Shown here piece by piece: positions 57,768 to 64,000 of a stretch of DNA of 64,000 bases (its first letter is position 1; every line of letters starts with the position of its first letter). The DNA comes from Diphasiastrum complanatum (Eukaryota > Streptophyta > Lycopodiopsida > Lycopodiales > Lycopodiaceae). The position numbers and the translations under genes were made by a program. Below the pieces are notes generated by a model. It worked only from the letters and a program-made list of their open reading frames with translations. It was not told the origin of the DNA and ran no database searches. Location: the NCBI GenBank assembly GCA_029204225.1, contig CM055097.1:74732860-74796859 (forward strand), in the 5' to 3' direction.

Positions 57768-58676
57768 CACATCTCTCCCTCACGCTTCTGCAAGTAGCTC
57801 TGCATCAAAAAGACTCAACAATTGCTGCTCGCTACTCTGTTAATCATAGAATTAGCTGCCAAAACATCAAGGCAGCGCTAATACTTGCATTCGCTTCATA
57901 TGAGCGGGATATTGCGATTCAAGGTTTTGACAGATCTAAACCACTACCTAGGCACATTTCCCCAGCTTCAGCTTGCCTTTGGCAGCATTCAAAACCTTAT
58001 GTTTACATTCCGCTCCTAAACAGACAACCATAACCACATCCGTTGCACCATAATCCTCTTTGCTCTTGCGTTTGCTTAGCAATGACCGGCAGAAAGCGCC
58101 GGTGAAACACCTCACATCCATAATACACTTCCCAGCCTTATGCTACGCAAGCTTGCACAAGCCAAGCACATGAGCCAATTCCTCCATATCCAGCACCTCG
58201 CAATACTTCCATAATCTCAGAGAGTTGACAAAATAAGAAATGAAAAATAATACAGCACTTTAAAGCTTGCAAGAACAAAACCGCTCAGAAGTCAGAACGA
58301 TCATAATGAAGGAAAATGACTAGCAACGAGATGGTGTTACAGATCTAGCAATAACTGGCTGGCTGTCTGGGGAGTCTACACCTCATCCGCTGCTGCTGCT
58401 GCTGCATCGATCGATCATCCGCCAAACGCATTGATGCACTCTTCTCTCATCATCTCCATGTCCGTCAGCTTGAGCCTTGAGCCTGCTCCTGGCTCGATGC
58501 ACCAACGAACCCCAGCGAGCGAGAGACAGAAAGCTATGGAAAAGACTCGATTGCTGAGTTTTGATTGCTCCACGTATGCAGTTAGGGTATCTCTTCGCCC
58601 TTTTCTGCCCTAGATAGTATAGCCTCTCTATAGCACGTGGCCTGCACATTTATCCCATAAAAAAAAATCTTAAATA
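57768..58676 (-). promoter_or_regulatory. Likely promoter and long 5' leader of the PP2C gene
   Basis: A TATA-like TATTTAAGA lies at 58676-58668 and a G-box CACGTG at 58639-58634. If transcription starts ~30 bp below the TATA, the leader is about 0.87 kb. An open frame of 88 codons (58649-58383) would begin almost at the start site and could be a uORF only if included. TTGATGCAG near 57811 could be the acceptor of a leader intron. All inference from position and motifs. Confidence 0.4.
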
Positions 58677-60547
58677 AGACCACCGAATTCTCTCCGTTTT
58701 CTTCCAAAGATGTTTGTAAACCAGGGCTTTGAGCTGATTAAAGGAACTGGTATTTAGACACAGCCCTAGAAAAGGGGCAAATGTTGACCAATACTAGGCT
58801 TAGGGATGTGGATAAAGAAATGCACCAAAATTTGGACGAAGGGGGGTTAGGGTTACGAGTGAGCCTGGAGAGAGAGGGGGGGGAGGGGCGACTTGAGTGA
58901 GAATGAGACCTAACCTAAAACAAAAGGTCAAAAGAGAGCAGAGGTCACTGGTCACGTCACGGCCATAATAAATATGTCCACCCGACCGGCCAACCCCGCG
59001 CATTTGGATATCAGCCACGCGTCAAAATCAGCACATGTACTTCATCGAGCGGTAGTTGAGATCCACGTGGTCAAATCTAAATGCAGCTCGAAATATCCGA
59101 CGGTGGAGAGTGCTAGATTCTGGCCTGCCACGAAGATTCAGTTGCCTTGCCTTACAGGCTAGGCTTTTTGGCCTTCGCAGGGTGCAGGCTACTGGTGGCG
59201 GTACTGAAGCGTGCCCGTCATAAAAAGCTGACGGCCACCTACTGAAGTGGCGTGAAGTGTGACGTTGACGTGTTTCGGAGACGTATTGTCCGAACGCCGC
59301 AAGGCAAGACTGGCCGTGGGCCGTGCAGGGCCTGCAGGCTGCGGCCATTCTTAAACCCGGCTTAGCACGCTGCAAATTGCAATGCACCGTGCACGTCCAA
59401 GCCCCCTTTTTTGCCCTGCAAAGACAGGCAAAGCATTGAAAACTTTGTTGCCCTAATTAAAGATGGATTAGAGAGGTGGTCATTCCCACTCAACTCAAAT
59501 GGGTCCACCAACCAAGCCTAGTAATCTTAGGGTGGGTGGTTTTAGATTAGTGTGAAGTACCTTTGCGTGGCCCTTTGACTTGCAGCCCACTTTTTGAATT
59601 CTTGGATTGTTAATTGACGGGCAATGCATTAAACCCCTTTCAGACTTGGTTGACAAGTGCCAAATGAAAGGCCGCAATTCGATTGGCTAGTTTGAAACAC
59701 TGCGATCTGATTGGTCCATTTTTATGAGGTTGTCCCTAGCAACTCAACATGCCAAGCAATGTCTCGAGGTCCAAGAAATGGGCTTGAGTTGTCCCTACGT
59801 GGCATGGGTCACATGCCACCACTTCTGCCACATGGTGGCAACTCAGACTAAGTCCAAAAGAGGGGAGACCCATTTTTTTCTCCTTGGACCAATCAGAGGA
59901 CTCCGTTTTTTAATTGTGGACTTGCCAAACACTGTAGTGTGAAACCGGCCTTAGAAGCACACACCACTCTAGGCACATCAAGTACTCGATCAAGTGATTT
60001 TTTTGTGATTCTAATTTGTGCATCCATGAGCGACATGGTACTCAAGCAACTTGGGATGTTTCTTCCATAAGCAATGCTTACAAAAAATTGTTGACTCATA
60101 AAATTAAAAGTCATACCCTTATCTCATGTGTTGGTGGGTGCCTGCCAAAAAGGTGCACATGTGCTTGTGGGTGTCGGCGGATTCATGCACTCCCCCAACA
60201 AATTTTTCACAAGCATCGGGAAAGTGCCGTGGGATTCATTGATGATAGGTGCCCACAGAAATTTTTACACCCCAACAGATTTTTCACAAGCATCGTGAAA
60301 GTTTGGGTAGCGTCCTAGGCAACGACACCATGACCCCATTTGCAGGTTCGTGGCTGCAAGGCCTATCTCTTGGGTCAAATTTTTCCAAGCCATCTCATAT
60401 ATTCTGCCCCCTACCCCAAGGTTGGGAATTGTAATCTCAGGTCCCAACCAATACTAATCTATATTAGTTGTATCAAGCCATTGCACCAACATAATTAATG
60501 ACCCTCATTACTCAATGCCCACATCATTGCTCTTGCTCACCATCACC
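58677..60547. other. Upstream intergenic region
   Basis: No conserved coding sequence or element recognised. Contains moderately GC-rich stretches (58960-59400). Confidence 0.5.
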
Positions 60548-61085
60548 ATTGTTGCCACTAGCTTTGCTCACCATCAATCCATCTTTGGTCATATCCATCA
60601 TGGTTTCTCCTCTCAACATCCATGTCAACATTGCTTAATAACTATGATTAGTGCTCATGCTCGTGCCCAACGTAAATGCTCACCATTATAAATATCATGC
60701 CCAACATTGTTGCTTCACTAATTATTTTCAATTTAGATGCCACTGGGAACACTCCACCCTTGATCGCACTACAACAAATAAATATTGGGCTGCCCAATAT
60801 TGGGTGACAAGATCTCAAAGTCAATGCAAAGGAGCCCTTAGAATCACACTCTTTACAGCTTTCCTTAGCAATGTTTTTTGTTTTCCTTAGCAATGTTCTT
60901 CGTTTTCCTTAGCAATGTTCTTCAATAAAGTGCATGTCATATAATTTGTATGTAATACCTCAGAGCTAGTGATACCTAAAAGTTGCAATATCAACATACA
61001 TAAGTGGTGAGTTGGTATGGACTCTCAAATAGCTTATATAATGTATCTTTTGTTGACACTACATAATTAATAAATTATTTTACTT
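60548..61085. repeat. Direct repeat, left copy (~0.54 kb)
   Basis: From ATTGTTGCCACT to ATTTTACTT it matches 62063-62650 at roughly 95 percent, except for a ~75-bp segment missing here after CCTCAGAGC. Contains the palindrome AATATTGGGCTGCCCAATAT(T) at 60781 and three ~22-bp units TTTTCCTTAGCAATGTTCTT. Confidence 0.9.
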
Positions 61086-62062
61086 CTAGCATGTCTTATT
61101 GATTACATATTCCACTTGTGGATTGCCCAATTAAGAGACACTAACTTGGTGTTATTTAGGCATTCAAATTGAATCATAATTGTTATTGGGAATTTATTTC
61201 TCCAACACTCGAAACTCAATAACATTTTTGTTCTTTCGTCAAAATTGCCTTTTGCCATAACACTTTGTACTAGATTACATATTCACAAATTTGGTTACCA
61301 AGGCACTTTTGCGATTTGACTTCACTTCGTGCATTGAGCTCAAAAGCGATAGCTTTGACATCTTCAAGTACACAAAATGATGCAAATGCAATATTCCTAT
61401 TTTAAGTATTTCCCTTGTAGATTTCAATAGTGTTATTGCTCATCTTCAAACATACATGATTCTTGCCTCATTTTTATATGATCCATATAGCCCTTTCATG
61501 CACTCCTCTAACCATATTTTGGTATGTCTCAAATTAGCCTATTGCCTTATGTCAAATGAACTTTTTAAATAAAGGTAGGTCATTACTAGTCCAGCATGTA
61601 GCATGGACTTGTTATGATGTTACAAAAATCGTCACATGCAAGTCAAAGCTATGATATTTTGCAATGGTTTATTCACGAATCATTGTGAAATTGGTCTTCT
61701 AGTAAGCATTCATTCATAGGAATGGCTACAGTGATTCTAGGTAGTATGAGAATGGTATATGTATCAATCTATTTGCAAACAAAATCATTTATGAGATGCG
61801 TTTATTCACAAAATTGATTCTTAAGCTAATAGAATCACTATTGTGAGTAAGCAGATAGTATGCACGTAAATTCATCATTCAATATGAAAGTAATTGATCG
61901 ATATGAAAGTAACTGAGCAATATGAAGTATAAGCCATATAAAATATGAATGTGTCATCTTGGATATCACAATTTTGGAATTCAATCTCAATGAATCCAAC
62001 AAAAATGTTCTAAACATTAGCTAAATAGTTCCCATAAAGTGTTATTAGCTAAATAGTTCTCT
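61086..62062. other. AT-rich sequence between the direct repeats
   Basis: No coding sequence, primer site or polypurine tract recognised, so an LTR interpretation of the flanking repeats is not supported. Confidence 0.5.
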
Positions 62063-62650
62063 ATTGTTGCCACTGGCTTTGCTCACCATCAATCCATCTT
62101 TGCTCATATCCATCATGGTTTCTCCTCTCACCATCCATGTCAACATTGCTTAATAATTATGATTAGTGCTCATGCTCGTGCCCAATGTAAATGCTCGCCA
62201 TTATAAATATCATGCCCAACATTGTTGCTTCACTAATTACTTTCAGTTTAGATGCCACTAGGAACACTCCACCCTTGATCACACTACAACAAATAAATAT
62301 TGGGTTGCCCAATATTGGGTGACAAGATCTCAAGTCAATGCAAATGAGCCCTCAGAATCAATCTCTTTACAGTTTTCCTTAGCAATGTTTTTCGTTTTCC
62401 TTAACAATGTTTTTCAATAAAGTGCATGTCATATAATTTGTATGTAATACCTCAGAGCATCATTCTTCAAAATTGGTGAGGCCTAATATGTTGTATGTAC
62501 ATTTTACATATCGCACATAACAAAAGCTAGAGATTAGTGATACCTAAAAGTTGCAATATCATCATACATAAGTGGTGAGTTGGTATGGACTCTCAATAGC
62601 TTACATAATGTATCCTTTGTTGACTCTACCTAATTAATAAATCATTTTAC
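62063..62650. repeat. Direct repeat, right copy (~0.59 kb)
   Basis: Partner of 60548-61085, same orientation. Its match stops within five bases of the copia LTR edge at 62655, as if the LTR element inserted there. Confidence 0.9.
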
Positions 62651-62654
62651 TTTT

Positions 62655-63287
62655 TGTGAAAGTACTTTTTAGACCATAATTGGATCTTAGAAGATCCACA
62701 AGAGTGATTATGTACTTGCGTAATCAATGCATCAAAAAATTAGACAATAAATCTTGATCTAGATTGGCAATTTGACACACAACAAGCATTGATAACCAAC
62801 AAACAAGATCATAGACTCAAATCCACACGTGTGAAGAGCAGCCTGTTGTACAGATTTGGATCAAGAAAAATCAATGTACATGGAGAGCAAACTCGACATT
62901 GCCAATGAGCTCCAAAAATAATCTATCTTCTCACTATGGGAGCTTGGAATACATAGCAAAACTCACTTCCTTTGCTAAGTTAGGTGAATTTTCAACATGT
63001 AATAAGAAAGTAAACTCATCACTTTTGCCCTAAAATGAAACCCTGGTCCATTTCCTTGAGTCATGCTTGGTAGGTGCATGGTTGGTCAAAATCTCATCAC
63101 AAATCAAGGTCTAGATCCTATAAAGTAGGAATCTCTACCAAATGGACACCTTTTGACTCGAGCTAATCTACATTAGGTGTAGATTGCCATGTGGCACTTT
63201 GGCCATACAATTGTAGAAACAAAATCATAGACAAAATATGCAATATTCTACATGGCTAGATTTTGCCAATGGTGGCAGTTTTTCACA
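62655..63287 (-). repeat. Copia 3' LTR, 633 bp
   Basis: Minus strand starts TGTGAAA (63287) right after a purine tract GAGGAGGAG and ends TTTCACA (62655), perfect 7-bp inverted termini as LTRs have. The end of the upstream ORF runs into it. Confidence 0.75.
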
Positions 63288-63949
63288 CTCCTCCTCAAAT
63301 CTAGCCTCGGAAACAATGATGCTTCTATCAATCACTCCAATTGAAGGTCTAAGCTTGACAAATGAATCTTTAGGTAAATATTTAGAAAACAAATCAGCCA
63401 AGCAACTTGATGATGGCACATGTTGGAGCTTGATCTCTTTGGCTTGCACTTTCTCCCTCACAAAATGATGAGCAATCTCTTGCAAATCCACAATACTTGG
63501 CAAAGTCTTTTGAATAGCAAAACTTTGAACAAGATTAGCATGATCATCCAACAAGACATTAAGTATAACTTGAATAAGTTCTACCTCCTTACTGCTTTCA
63601 TCAATACATGCTAACTCATCATTGAATGCTTTAACCCTCAAAACAAAAGCATGAGTACTCTCTTCCTTCTTTTGAAAACTTTGAAAGATTTGCCTCCTAA
63701 GAGTAAGCACTCTTGATGTAGACTTGGATTGATAAAGCTTCTTCAAAGCTTCCAAGCCTCCAAAAATGATGTGCACTTACCAATTTCCTTGAGTAGCTCA
63801 TTGGTAGCATTCATCTTGATTATGTATTGAGCCCTTTTGGCCCTCTTACAATACCTCATTTGATCTTGTTGAGTTGTTGGTATCCCCTCCAAACCTACAA
63901 CAATATCCAAAACATCATTCATCTCAAGGATTCCATCCTCACTTTCCAC
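63225..63949 (-). pseudogene. Copia deletion derivative: gag fused to RNase H tail
   Basis: 63949-63743 holds Gag phrases AKRAQYIIKMNATNELLKEI. After a frameshift, 63776-63225 (183 codons) continues Gag (LKKLYQSKST, FQSFQKKEESTHAFVLRVKA). At about codon 99 (near 63480) it passes directly into IAHHFVREKVQAKEIKLQHV and SCLADLFSKYLPKDSF, the last part of copia RNase H. Protease, integrase and RT are absent. The frame ends inside the 3' LTR. Confidence 0.85.
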
Positions 63950-64000
63950 AATGAATAGTTACTTGAGTTAAGCCTATCATTGTCTTCTAACATGAATCCA

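Noticed and set aside
57768-57770. GTG as an upstream PP2C start
   Set aside because: Nuclear plant genes start at ATG, and the family begins MGN with Gly2 for myristoylation.
60548-62650. LTR retrotransposon defined by the two direct repeats
   Set aside because: No TG..CA ends, primer site, polypurine tract or coding domain between them.

Overview
The window is nuclear DNA from a land plant with a large, repeat-choked genome. Evidence: GT-AG spliced genes, a plant-specific POLTERGEIST-like PP2C, Ty1/copia primer sites complementary to plant initiator tRNA-Met, chromoviral Ty3/gypsy, hAT elements, a TRIM, long (GA)n/(CA)n tracts and AT-rich spacer. Very long TE-filled introns and the decay of most elements suggest a fern, lycophyte or gymnosperm, but the species cannot be fixed from the sequence.

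The one clearly conserved host gene is a POL/PLL-type protein phosphatase 2C on the minus strand. I assembled it by hand as four coding exons (57767-55605, 50536-50423, 50022-49758, 36365-36250), all with GT-AG junctions and matching phases, giving 885 aa. Intron 1 (5.1 kb) holds a decayed hAT remnant and an intact-ended TRIM. Intron 2 is 400 bp. Intron 3 (13.4 kb) holds a 4.3 kb hAT with perfect 8-bp target duplications, a decayed chromovirus and a LINE remnant. The LINE carries a gypsy integrase fragment and a small tRNA-like SINE.

Layout: 1-1.37 kb spacer; 1.37-4.72 kb internally deleted copia (-); 5.3-7.9 kb decayed spliced gene of unknown family with a basic nuclear-signal-like patch; 8.16-8.58 kb MITE; 8.6-9.0 kb acidic hypothetical ORF (-); 9.0-12.0 kb dispersed repeat running into gypsy copy A (+); 13.1-14.2 kb copia 3' end; 14.6-17.2 and 21.9-24.2 kb two copies of a long non-coding repeat with embedded microsatellites; 18.1-21.1 kb copia scraps; 21.3 kb GC-rich 47-bp hairpin; 24.8-28.6 kb hypothetical ORF and gypsy copy B (-); 29.8-33.1 kb gypsy gag and gypsy copy C (+); 35.2 kb copia RT scrap; 36.2-57.8 kb PP2C gene; 58.4-58.7 kb its likely promoter; 60.5-62.65 kb a pair of 0.55 kb direct repeats; 62.66-64 kb copia derivative (-) in which gag is fused to the RNase H tail.

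The elements do not form a pathway. The biology of interest is how one essential-type gene keeps a full coding capacity while two introns take up at least four TE classes, and how element structures (empty sites, target duplications, uninterrupted host reading frames) let insertion order be read. No CRISPR array, rRNA or functional tRNA gene was seen.
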